From NCBI GenBank assembly GCA_012295275.1, contig CM022665.1:22577502-22639501 (forward strand): DNA of 62,000 nucleotides, read 5' to 3'. Source of the stretch: Chrysomallon squamiferum (Eukaryota > Mollusca > Gastropoda > Neomphalida > Peltospiridae). Below are positions 43,207 to 56,795 of this stretch, in pieces; the stretch's first letter is position 1; each line of letters opens with the position of its first letter. Position numbers and translations under genes: made by a program. The notes below the pieces were generated by a model. That model was given only the letters and a program-made list of their open reading frames with translations. It was not told the DNA's origin and made no database searches.

Positions 43207-46200
43207 ATGTAACATGTAGTTCCATTAACTTGTTAAAATAAAATAAATGAAAAAATATAATAATATAAAATGAATTCCTGAATTCTTAGACTTTCAGAAT
43301 TTTTATCAATTTTATTTAGTATAAATGTAAATTTACCTTGCTCTTCTATCAGGTGACAACTGACAGATATTTTTCCACCTTCTGTCAAGTGTTTTCATTG
43401 TGTTCTGTAGAGCACTGAACTCAATTTCTGTGGGACAGGCATCAGAATCATGTAGTAGTACCTCACACAGATTCAGTACTGATGCAACCCCAGCACTGTG
43501 GTGTTCAATATCCAGTTGTAATTCCTTGTTTTAAAAAAACAACAACATGCAGTTAAGTCCATTATAAATGATTTGATAAAAAAAAAAAAAAAAAAAATAA
43601 AAAGGATAGGAATAATTACTGATAATGAAGTTATTGACCATAATATTTAATATATGTGTGTATGTATTTGTAAATTTATATTGTGTGTGCATACACACAT
43701 TTGTTTGTGTTTCGATGTGTATGTGAACATGAGAATGTGTGTAACTTAATGTCTGTGAGATGTGTTTTGGGCATTCTCATTTACAAATATATATTACATG
43801 ATAATAATAATTTTAAAAAATGGCAAATGTAACTGACAATCTTTAAATAAAATAAATAAAAATATATGTAGATTTTTATCCATTAATTAACATCTTCACA
43901 AAGGCAAAATTCTGAACTTGAACAGAAACATGAATGAATGTTTAATGACACCCCAGCACAAAAAAATATATCGGCTGTTGGGTGATATGGTAGAAACAGA
44001 TGATACCCAGGCACATACTGGACATGATATAATACACCAGAAATTCTGTTAAAATTCACAGATATAGATACTCTGATTAAAATAAGAAAGAGTACCTGTT
44101 GATGTTGAAGTTTTGCCTCAATGTCTTGGAATTCACATTCCAGGTAAACCAGAGCACCATTCAACTCCTGTTCTATGTCATTTAGCCATCTGCTGAGGTT
44201 TTTCATGCTGATGTCCAGCTGTTTTACTGCTAGAACAGTTTCTCGTAGTTTTCTCTCTCTAAAATACCAACGTGCAAAATAATTGATGAGGGAGTAAATA
44301 TTGTACTCAAAATAAGTATATCCAAATATTAAAATAAATAAAAAAATAAATAAATAAATAATAATAATGCCAATAAGTTTTTGTCTCTACATTTAATTTT
44401 AATTTTTGATTTTAATTTTTTTTTTGTATTTATTTAATGAACTTTTAATTATTATAATTATTTTTATCACTTAGACAAGTGGTATCTGTCATGTTGTGCT
44501 CAAATTAATATAATTAATGTAATCTCTCCTAATCACTAAATTCCATCATATTTCCTCTGAGAATTCTGTTATTCTGAATCAGGATAGTCTTCATAGGAAC
44601 CAATTTAAAAAAGTCTGCTAAATATTCAGTAATTAAACTAAATTTTCATAAATTTATTTCATAATTTTAACATATCAATAGTCAAAAAAACAAACAAAAA
44701 TATTTTTTGAAATTTACAAAAGTGTTAAAGAAACACCTAACCAATCTCACACCCACACACAAAGATAAACAAACAAACAAACAAAAAAGCAACAACAACA
44801 ACAACAACAACAATAATAATAGAAATTAATTTGAAAATGTTAGCTGAACATTTGACTAAAATCTCCTAACATCAATGATACAAATTTTATTCTATGAATG
44901 GTTATTACCTGAAGTTCACTACAGCTTTAAGGTGTTGCCATCTGTCTTCAAGTTTTTCAATTTTGTGCTCAATGTCTGCAGCACGAATCTCACTGCTCAC
45001 TTTCATAAGTCGATGACCTTGGTCCACTAACTCTGATTTCATCCGTTCTTTCATCATCATATCATGTTTGTATTCCTAACAAAAAGTATATGAAATAGGT
45101 AAAGAAGAACAATCTAACAAGTACTGATTTACCACAGAATAAACAGGAAAATCTCATACAAACGTTAACAACAACAGAGAAAAATAAATCCTCTGGTACC
45201 ATCTCCCTCCCAATTTTTTTTTTTTTTACTTTACAATATTAATTTTTTTTTAACAAAAATGATGTAAAAAACAATAAAATAAAATAAAACATTTATCAAA
45301 GTATATGTTAAGTAATAATAATAAATTCTGACAGTCATAAAAGTTGGTTATATATTTTGTTTTTTACATCTACAATTAACATTTAAAATTAACAATCAAT
45401 TATCTTTAACCTCTAATTAAATGTCAGTTATATTTTTCACTTACGGTTTCTAGTTTTTCCAACAGATCTTCTACATGCATTTCTCTGGTAGAAATGACCT
45501 TCTCCTCCATGTTGTCAATCCATTCAGTTAGCTCCCTTAGCTGGTCTCCAAAACCAGACCATCGACACACTGAGTCTCTAATTCTCTGGTCTCGGAGAGA
45601 TGCTTGATTAGAAAGTTCATCCCATTGTTTGTTGAGCAGTCTAATTCGCTGGTGTAAAATGTTCATATCTTCTGAATGAATCACTCGATTCAGTTTCTTC
45701 TCACGAGCCAGCAGAGTCTGTCGTCTGTCTTCAGAGTTGGCAAAGTTTGTGGTAATGTCCTTTAAGATGAAAATATTATATTTTTATATGTAATAATTAT
45801 GTAAATTTTGTTAAACACAGTTGACTTAACATGGATGCAGTCAAATAATATTATTCTGTAATAAACAAATAAAAGAAATTAATAATTTTAGCAGACTGAT
45901 GTAACTTATGTAATCAGTAATACATTCTGATTTAACGAATGTCTTCATGAATAGACTAAAACATAATTATATATTCTGAAGCTTTGAACAAACATAATTT
46001 GATTTGGAAATGGCAAAGATGGTCAAACATCCTTTGTAGAAGAAATCTGTATAAAAATTAACAGAATGTTGTTCAAACAGTGTAGATTGAAGCCCTTTTG
46101 AAGGTCCTTTAAGCCAGAAAAAAAAAAAAATAATGTTTTTTTACAAACATATTTCACATATATGGATAATGTGGAAAAATAATGCTGGCAGGTTCTCAAA

Positions 46201-49200
46201 ATGAAAGATTAAGAATATAAAAATAAAGAAAAATATATAGACTACTGTAGGAATTTAAATTTCATATTTCAGCTGATAACTACCTTGCACATGCTCATGT
46301 CAGACTGCAGGTCATCATACTTGGATGGAAGTTCTGCTGTCAGAGATTTTCTTGTGTCCTTCAGCCAATTAAGAATATCTTCAATGCCCTCTTCACATTC
46401 CTTCCACTCCTTCAATATCTCCTCTAGGTGAAGCCTGTGCTCCTCCAACTGGGAGAATATCTGGAAGTAGCTGTGTTGTAGTTGAGCCAAGCAGACCTTT
46501 AGTTCCTCACCAGCATCTGAGTCGGCTCGCTGTAGTAGTGTTTTGCCAAATTCATGAACTTTTTTCAAATTGTCTTCCTGCAGTCTGAATTCACTCTGAG
46601 TGTTCTATAAATAAATATATTTTTTTAAAATACATATACATTCAAAGAAACACATACATACATGGTCTACAAAATTGTATTATATACTGTATACATGTAT
46701 GTATATAAGCAATTACATATACAAAAATACACCAATGTATAATATGTATGTGTAATTCAATGTCATTTATATTCTATTCATCCATCTAGGCATTGTCTAT
46801 TTATCCACCTTGTTTTACAGAAGCAACACAACCAATAATTTTATTTAATATGATTTAAATTTTCTTACTGCTATTGTTTACATTTTAAGGCTTACTAATG
46901 ACCAATGAGGATAACAGGATCCTTCATATATTAAAACATCTTAATAATGAACATACACAGTATAAAACTTGTCATCTATATATTAAAAAACCTGTATTTG
47001 AACATGTACATACAAATTATTTTCAGTATAAGCCAGTTTACCTTAACCTTTTCAAGGAGATTTCTTATTTGCTGCAAGGATGCAGATTCAAATTCATATG
47101 CTGTCAGACCTTTTTCTTGTCTGTCAAGCCAATCAAGAAGCTGTTCACTGAGAGAGTTGAACATCTGCCACTGTTTAATAGTATTGTCTATGATAGCCTT
47201 TCTTTGACTGGCTCTTCTTGACACACTCTGCCATTGTTCAGCCAATAGATGAAGTTTTTGCTGAAATTCCTCCTCATCTTCTACATCTCCAGTTTTCAGC
47301 ATTTGTTGGCCATCACTTATAATAGCATGCAGCACTTGTTGCCGAGCATACATATCAGATTCAAATTTCTGGAAACAGATTAAAAATATGAATACATATT
47401 TTGGCAAATTTAACTATGGATATGATTATGTAATAAAATCACCAAAGAAATCAATGAAAAATTATAAAATAATGGAAAGGTTCTCTTGAAAATATATAAT
47501 TATATTTAAACTTATTATATCTCTGAACAATAGGAAAAGAAGGAGATCAGAAAATATTTCTCACCTCACACTTTTTCTGCTGATTCAGCAAATCAGCTAA
47601 ATTTCCTCCAATCTCCAGAGATAGATCCTGCTCTGTCTGTGCCAGGAATGTCATCCATGACTCACACTTTTCTGTGAAGTCCTGCTGTACCAACATGTTG
47701 CCCTGTAAAATACGACACCGCTCTTTGCACTCTCCATAAAGATCATGCCATTGATGATTCAACTCACTCAACCTGTTGGCATCACTGTCACTGAGAGCAA
47801 GTCTGTATCCTAATCCATTTAGACCATCCAGCTTGGCAGAATTTGTATTAAACTGGTTCAGAAGCTCCTTCAGCTGGTCCATGCGGATTCGGAGATCAGA
47901 CTCATCAGCAGATTTGTTAGGGTCTTCAGCACCAAGAACATTCTCAGCATAATTGAGGAAGTTGTGTACACATTCAAACACTTCCCGGAAGTGGTTCAGC
48001 TGTGTCATGTCTTGTTTGAGAGTCTCTGATTGTAAGGACAGCATCTGACGCAGAGTCATCAGTCTCTGTTCCAGAGAGGACTGTCGAGAAGTCAGGATCA
48101 CAATGGTAGATCTATCCATATGTTTGGCAAGTTGATCACTCAGTCTGTAGAGATCTGAGACCTGAGTGTGTACATTATCTAATTCCTTCTGTAGTTGCTG
48201 TAAAGTAGATAAAATTCTTATTGAAAGTATGTAAAACAAAAATTCTGAAAGTCTGAAAATCATAAATGAATAATCTTTATATGAATATGCAGCATTATTC
48301 ATCAGTATAATATATCTACTATAAAATTAACATTTTATACACAGACAAACACAACTTCTAAGACAAAATATTGTAAAAATAAATTCAATATCAATGCTAA
48401 ATTAACGTAAATTTTTATATTTTTATTACTTTGAATTCTTCAAGGCATTCTCCTCTTTTGTTGGCATCGTCCTGTAGTCCCCCAAGTTCTTGACACTGCT
48501 TCTCTTTGGCATCTAGCCAGGTTCTAATCTTCTTATACAGAGACTCATAGAGCTGCCAGTGGTTTAAGCAGTCTTCAAACTGATTCCGTTTTAATGCCAG
48601 CTCTCGAGACAGCTGACGTCTCCTAGTTAATTAAGTTCAAAATTAAGATATTAGAATTAAAGATATTCTATGTGCAATAACTTTTATAAAATAATATTAA
48701 ATGAATAAACAGATTTAACAAATAAACCCCACCAGGAAAACATGCATGATATAGTCTTATAAATCTTAAAAGATTCTACTTCTAAAAATGTATACTTTTG
48801 TTTCCCCTTTTGGTTAAAATTTGTTATTTCAGATCATCTGTATATAACAAACTCTGAATTTTAGATCTAAAAAATTTAGGTCCAAGATTAATCAATGTTA
48901 AAATTTAAGTCAGTGAGTTGGGCAAAATTCACAAACTTTGTTTGTATGTCAGCTACTGTTTTCTTTATTTCTGTTCTAACAGGCTCTTCACACACTTGAG
49001 TCAGCTGATTGGCTAGTGCAATAAATGATTCCATCTGATCCTCATAATGAAGAAGTTCTGTCTCAAGATTCTGAAAAAAGAAAAAAAATGAAATCATTAT
49101 TTATCTACTTATTTATTCTTCATTTTTCTGGTGGTGTTGGTCATTTTTACAATGCACCAAAATTAATTCTTTCACTAATTTATATCTATTAAATGAAATA

Positions 49201-49324
49201 TGGTATTATATACATACTGATACATTTAAATAAATGCAAATAAATTAAAACGAAAAAAAAAAAATATCTTACTTAATGCAAATAACATTTAACAGTACTT
49301 CTTGAACATTATTTATGTAACAAA

Positions 49325-49365
<41 letters not shown>

Positions 49366-52300
49366 GAATGTAATAATATACCAAAACACTTACAAAAAAC
49401 ATTATATAAGCAGAGAAGAAAAGCACCAAAAACTACAAAACAGATAACAACAAAGGTGAATGAAGAATCACTTAAAAAAAAAAAATTAAACTTTTTTTTG
49501 GTTACATTTCTCACCTTGAGTCTTTCAGCCTGAGCTCTGAGTGTATTGATGTCACCACCAACCAGACTGTACTGGTTGAGGTAGTACTCAGTCTGTGTAA
49601 GCAGCTGGTTGATGTCCTGCAGGTCTGAGGTGTATTGTTCCCACTGATCCAACATGTCTTCTAGCAGATTCTCCAGGTTAACTAACTGCTCTTGAAGATG
49701 GATCCACTGGTGATTCAGATCCTCAATGCTTTCCCTGACACTGCGCTGACAGCCTGGTGAGTCTGAACTCATTTCTATCAAGTTGTTGGCCAACTTCTTC
49801 ACTGCTTCAATATCAGCTTCTTTGTTCTTAATATGTTCTTGCATTGTCTGAAGAAATATACATTATTTATAAATTAAATTAAAAGTAAGGCAATATATAT
49901 TACCAAAATTATGAATTAGAACTAAGACAAAAGTGCCAATAACTAAAAGTTAACACCAAACTCACTTTATTAATAAAAAAAAAGATTAAAGTTTTATCAA
50001 TTTTATCTACATTGTTATTCACCATATTCAAGAAACAATTAAATAAAGAAGTTATTTAATGTAACTGTTATCTTATTTTTCTTAGTTATGTATCATTGTT
50101 TTTAAACTAAAAATATTAATAACATCAGTAACAACAATAAAGTTTTGAAATGCCTCACAATTTTCAACAACAACTCACTTTACATTCTTTCAGAGTTTGT
50201 TTGATAGCTACTCCATGACCTATCAATCGATACTTCTTAATTCTGTCCTCCTGCTCGTGGAACCATGACTGTACTTGTAGTAAGGCTTGCTCATACTCAT
50301 CATAGTGTGCCTGTAGTTGTTCTAGGCTGTGTAGACGGTCACTGACATCTGTCATGGCTGTTTTCCACTGTCTGTTGAGTTCACTGAGTTTTTCACCAAA
50401 GTCAACTTTTTCAAAGTCTTCTGTTGGGTCTTGTGGCATTGGTTGAAGAATGGACTGATTCACAAAGTCCATCGTCATTTGTTTGCTGGAAAGCTCAATC
50501 TTGTAGCCCTGTTATTGGTAACAAACAAATAATTGCTTTTACTAGTTAAAGCTTTTATTAATTCCTGCTAAATTAAAACATATATATTTCCTTTTTATTA
50601 TATTATTTTATTCTGTAGAAGTGATAACATCAAAGTTGTTTTAAATGAAGTCATTAATAATTCCCAACTTTTATGCTGGATTATTGATTTCAAGCCTACA
50701 AATCACTGCCTTTGGTTCTGAGGTTTGTTAAAGATTTATAGACAAGCAAAATATAAATAATATGTCTAAGTTTTTCATACTAGATAAGATTATCTGATAT
50801 TTCGAACAGAATGAATTCTGAAATTTATATTGCTATGAATATGGTTTGAATATGTTAAATTATCTCTACCAAGTCTGCAAGATACATCTTGCAATATTCC
50901 AGTAGTTAACAAGAATGATTAAAAACAGAAAAATGATCAGACAAACTAAAATTTACCTTGTATTTTTTAAGCATTACTTCAATGTCAGCCAGTGTTCTCA
51001 CAGGCTTTTCTCTGTCCACTTTCAAAGATTCTTTGATTTCCTCCAGCCATTCCTCAAGCTCATGCAGTGCCTGTCTTGAAGGCATCAGTCTCATTTGAGC
51101 TTGATGTAGAAACTCCTCAGTTTGTCTGATGTCCCGCTGCAGCTGCTTCCAGTCATCTTCAAACTGTGCCAGTCTTCTGTCAAGGCCTGTGGTGTTGTAG
51201 TTCTTGTTCTGAAGTAACTGCTGACCCACTGAAATTACTTTGTTCTTTAATGGAAGCTGATTTTCCACCTCTTTCTGAAACTCCTAAAATAATAAACAGA
51301 TGAAGTAATATTCTAGTACTATCAAATGTTAATATTTTTGAAATAACATGCCAGTGAAAAGGAATAATGAAATTTCCAAGTGAAAGTCAAAACAAAACAA
51401 TTAGAACCTTTAAGGTTATGTTGAATGTCAAGTTAAAATTACCATTACTAAACAGAAGCAGGGTGATTCAAATACTTTTCTGATAACAGATACAATAAGT
51501 TGCTTAAGAAGTAGCAAATAACAACAGAATATCTGAAACTTCCATTAACCCAACAAAACAAAACTCTCAAAGCTTAAACTGAATGTTATTTTGAAATTAT
51601 AATCTTACAAACTCACTGATGTCTAGTTAATTTACAATCCTTATTAAATATAACTGTCAGAAACTTTTTAATAATTACCAAGAGTTTTTCCACTTTGGTT
51701 CTAACAGAGGCCATGCTTTGCATGTCTTTTTCAGACAGCTGCTTCAAACTTGCAAGTTTCATCTTTGCTGTAGCAAGCCAGGAGCTCAAGATGGTTGCTT
51801 CAGCTTCAAATGTCTGCAGCTGATCACCAAGAGTTTCCATCCTGTAAAAATATATAAATAATACATACACAAAGAGAGTACATAACATGCAAATTTACAG
51901 ATTTATTATTTTGCTTAAATTTTAAAATCTTATTGAACAATTTCTTACATTCATTAGATTCTGTTTCAGTACTAACAATATGTCTTAAAGTGTTATCATA
52001 ATTTTATAGAGGCAGAAATCATATAAGACAAAAAGAAAGCATTTTATATTATTGAGACAAAATTCTCAAATTTTTCAGTGATTAACTTATTCTTACAGAC
52101 AAACCTGTTATTTTAGAGATAAATCTTATTTTTAGAAATAAAACTCGCTTATTTTTTTGATATAATACTACTTTTTCAATTCCTGTGTGAGTCGAGCATT
52201 CAAGTCAACCCATTTGTCTGCCATTTCAGTAATAGATGCCTCCAATGAGGGACAGTTGACACTGTGCAGTATGAGCTTTCCTCGATCAACAACATCAAAT

Positions 52301-55300
52301 ACTGCACCCTTTTCATCTCCCAGCTCTTTCTGCAGATGCTGGTATGTTGTCAGTTTTTCTTGAATTGTAGCCAGTGAGTCTCCACTTGCAATTGGCCTTG
52401 GTATCTCTTGTTCAATGTTAGACAAAACCTGCTGAAGACGTTTATACATAGTATCTAGTTCTAACCACTGTCGGACAAGCCTCTCCAGTCGCTGACCATG
52501 AAGACTAGCCTGATCAACAAGGACATGGGTCTGGTTGCTAAGATGACTGTGCTTTTGTTGATATTCCTCTTGGGTGGTGTGATCACACTGTGATGCCATG
52601 GAGTCCAGCATTGCCTTGTGAATTTCCAGATCACTAAAGAAATCCTGAAGAAAAAGAAAAGAATTTGGTTAAAACAATAAGAATGTAAAAGACAGGTATT
52701 AGTAAATGAAATCCAGACAAATTATTTCAATAAGTCTTATTAAATAATTATCTAGACAATATTTTCGTGATAAGATGCTGAAAGGCTGTAGGAATTAAAG
52801 CAATGGTAAAAAAAAACAAAAAAACATCCCCCCACTACCATGTATCTGGCAATCTGTCTTTCAACTGTAAGTCTTTAGCATAACAATCGGAAATTTGAAC
52901 ATATATATTAGATATTTACAAAAGGTTTATATCACTGTCATAGATTTCATCAAATTTGAAGGTTGATGTTAATTCTTGCTTTACAGTAATTGTGATACCT
53001 TGTGAGAATTAAGCTGCTGTTTAAGATGGGCAAGATCTGTGCAGGAGATGGAATCTGTCTGCAGTTTTCCTTCAGCTGTTACTATGAACTCAGCATAATC
53101 ATTGAGTAGTGTTGCATACTGCTCCTGTTGTGAAGTGGAATTCTGTAAACTGGCTTTCTTGTCCATTACCTGTAAATTAAAAAGCAGACATTGCTAAACA
53201 TAAAACAACTGACATTCTGTTTGGTATTACTGAATAAATGTTACTAGCTTAGTAGGGGATGTTATTAAGCTGTCAGTCATAACACTGGAAAACTCTGGGC
53301 TCAAATCTTGGTACCAGCTCATAGTCTGAGCTATCTTCTCAAAAAAATATCCTTTGATTGTTTGAACACCTACCAATAACAAGAATTATTCAGTATCTGA
53401 GAAACAGATAAAATAAATTAAAAAATAACATTCATTTTCACATGCATGTGGTGAATCAAATATTTTTCACAATAATGATTACTTTGAAAAGATAGTGTTT
53501 GTATGTCTAAACTAAGTAGTTATAGATTTTAAATAAAACAGACTAAAGAATTTTATTTATTTTTAATATCTGTAGTTTCTACCTTTCTCTGCAGATCCAT
53601 ATAGTTTGTCTGAAGTTTATTCAATTCAGAAGGAATGCTGCCTTGTGGGTAATGAGAAGATAATTCGGATTCTTTTTTTTTCAGTTGCTCAAGTTGGCCT
53701 TCACAGTTTTGCAAATGGTGTTCAATTCTCTGTAGAAATGAATAAATATATCAGTGAGTATTTGTTTACTTAATATAATTATTGATTATACAAAAAAATA
53801 AAACGTGCTCAAATATTTACATTTAAATACAGAATTTAAATTTAAAGATCAACTACTGTTGTTGGTAGTTTAGGTGTTAATAATGCTATTATTATTGGGC
53901 AAAATACTTTTATGTATGATTTTCAAATTAAATCAAGTAAATAAAATAAAATGTAATATTAAAAATAAATATATAAAAATAGATACATGTATGTGGAAGA
54001 AAAAAGAAACCTATAAGTCAGAAGGTGAGATGATAAATTAGAGATTATATATATGCATAAATTTCTTTATTTTTAATAAACATTTTTTAGTTCATATTTC
54101 AGTTGAAGTAATTAAAATAATACTTTTGCCCTGATGATAAAGATATTAAAAATATGTGTTACTAGATTTTAAATCTCTATTAGATACAGAATGATAAGTA
54201 AAATACAAAATAAGCAAAGAATGACAACTTCTAGATGATACTGATAGTGATCCAATGAAACTATGTGATATAAAAAAAAAAAAATAATAATAATAATAAT
54301 AATAAATAAATAACAAAATGAAAATCTCACAAAATAATAAATGAAACAAATAGAAAATCCTCTGTAATTAAAAAATAATACAGCACATGCATGGTGATCA
54401 ATTAAAAGCTACACTAACAGCAAAAAGTGTCACTAAAGAGTTACAAAATTTTGTCAACCATTTAAAAAATATATAAGCTAAGCTACTAAAATCTAGACCG
54501 ACACCATGATGTTTTAAAGACTAGAACAATGATATGGATCAGTGACAAGTTTTCCCTTAACCAATAAGCTTGTCTTTATAATTTTGACTTACCATAACTT
54601 CAGGAATGAAAACCTTTAGTTACAAAATATCATAACTATTTTGCTCATGTGATACTGGTATTTTTTATCTTTTAATATTAAATGTTATGGCATGTAATTA
54701 CTACTTCTACATATTACTATAGTATTAAAGTTTTCAAGAATATATATTTTTTAAACACTGAAGTCAGAAAATTATTGTTCTATCTTTACTGATTATGCCA
54801 AGGGATAGCTTAATTGGTTAGAAAGCCTGTACTGCATTTAGATAAGGCATCTTTATTAATAATACTATATTTATGAATAAACTTTAGCAGTAACATCATG
54901 TATACCAATTGCTTAAATGACTAAAATACCCTGGGTGTTTAAACTGTAATAATTGTACCATGATTAAAGAAATATTTAACATTATAATTTCATATATAAT
55001 TACAATAAAGTCAATATTGTTAAATTATTATGAAAATGAAATTCTGTTTAATTTTTTAAATTTAAAAAAAAAAATAATAATAATAATAATAATGAAAAAA
55101 AAAGTAAAGAAAAGTAGATATCAATTAAGGAAATCTGATTAAAAAAATTAATAATAATACATTTTTTTTTTTTTTTTATATATATATATTATATAAAATG
55201 AGTAAAAAAAAGACAGAGCTAAAATCTTTAACATTTATGAACCAACCTGAATGTCAGATATTAGGTGTGATACAGATGAAGCTTGTGGTTGGGAAAATAG

Positions 55301-56749
55301 CATTCTATGGGCTTGTTGAAGTCCTTTTTGTAAACTGTGAACATCATCCTGGTATAATAATAATAATGAGAGTAATAACTTAAAAACAGCTGAACAGATT
55401 ACTGATGAAAATAAACCAAGCATTGACATTCATATATAAATAATTACAAATTATCTGTTCCAAGTAAATTAATATTATAAAACATATGCATATGAGCTTG
55501 TTGTACAAATGTCAAAATTCTTTATCAAACATTTATCACTTTATACAAATAAAACATGGCCATTTGTACTTTTTATCAATTGCACACTTTATTGCTATAC
55601 TTTATCATTGTCAAAAATTGGTGTTCAGTAACACCTAACACTTACACATTTATAAAATGGAAGTATGATATGAAATATATATGGACGATACAATTTCAGA
55701 CATATAAATTTTATTTTTGTTATTGTTAAAAGTTGGTGTCAAAAATAACAAACCTGATATTGTTTCCACATAGAATTGACTTTTCTGAGTTCTTCTCCTT
55801 GAGTCTGAGCCTGACCTTCTAGAATCATAACTCGGTCATTCAGACTGGCCAGAGTTTGCTGAATCAAATCTCTACTCTCTATGCTGGTTTCAGCTAGCAA
55901 CTGTTGTGCCTGGTTGCTCATTGTAGCTATCTCCTTCTGCAGTGCTTTGATTTCATGCTGAAGTGCCTAAACAATAAAGATTTAATTAATATTTATCCTC
56001 ATATTCCATCCACCCATCCATATCTCCAATAAACGTATACTTCCATGTGTGCTATGCTTTAATATCTTTAAGTACCAAGTACCTGGTTTTCTCAAATTTA
56101 CATTTCCTGCAATGCTGTATTCTTCAAAGCTGTAATGACTCAATACTGTTTTGATAAATATTTTTATCATTCAATAAATTTATAAAATTGTAAAAATATT
56201 TAACTTCTTGTTTTTATGTCATTAATTTTAATAACATCACGAAAATGTTATTATATCTTAATGTAAGAAGAACTACCAAAACAATAACAAAAAACCAAAA
56301 AACAACATTAATAAAAACAACGTCAGTAACAAAAAAACAACTGTTAATAACAACAACAACTAGACAATAATAGAAAAAACAACAAAAACCACAACATTAA
56401 CAACAACAACAACAATAATACATTTTTAATTTCAGTATATTAAACCCTCATAAGCTTACTTCATTGTCTTTGAGCTGCTTCTCTGTCGACTGACTTGAGT
56501 CTGGTGCTAACACCCGTTGTTCAGCAAAATCTAGCCAGGAAGAAATGCTCAGCAGTGCATTCTGATATTGCTGCTGAAAGGATAAAGCATCTTCTAGTCG
56601 CAGCTGTCGATGCTCCACCTGATCTTCCAGTTGTTGCCAACATTCGCTAAGATCTGCGATAATCTGTCTTATTTCATTCAGATTTCTGATAGTCTCAGTA
56701 CTTGATCCAAATGAATCTAGTCTGTATGCTGCCAGCTCCTGAAAAACAA

Positions 56750-56795
<46 letters not shown>

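Larger units (their letters stand above)
38314..43524 (-). other. SYNE1: Nesprin exons, 3' rod block (10 exons)
   Basis: Exons: 43524-43337, 43031-42881, 42455-42135, 41888-41652, 41215-41008, 40725-40529, 39907-39793, 39344-39139, 39048-38719 and 38529-38314. Phases match throughout. Motifs include LDRRWKNICQL (43.4 kb), VNKRWDHLQQQ (42.3 kb), MNQRWEAITLRASEV (38.9 kb) and LLLWLENIETQV. Exons 43524-43337 and 39907-39793 are supported by frame and spectrin-like sequence although they make no long open frame. Exon 41215-41008 is an S/T-P-rich linker between repeats rather than a repeat. Confidence 0.85.

Noticed and set aside
54803-54870. tRNA-like start (GGATAGCTTAATTGGTTAGAA)
   Set aside because: It has only an A-box-like string. 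No B box, acceptor stem or anticodon arm can be drawn, so it is not called as a tRNA.
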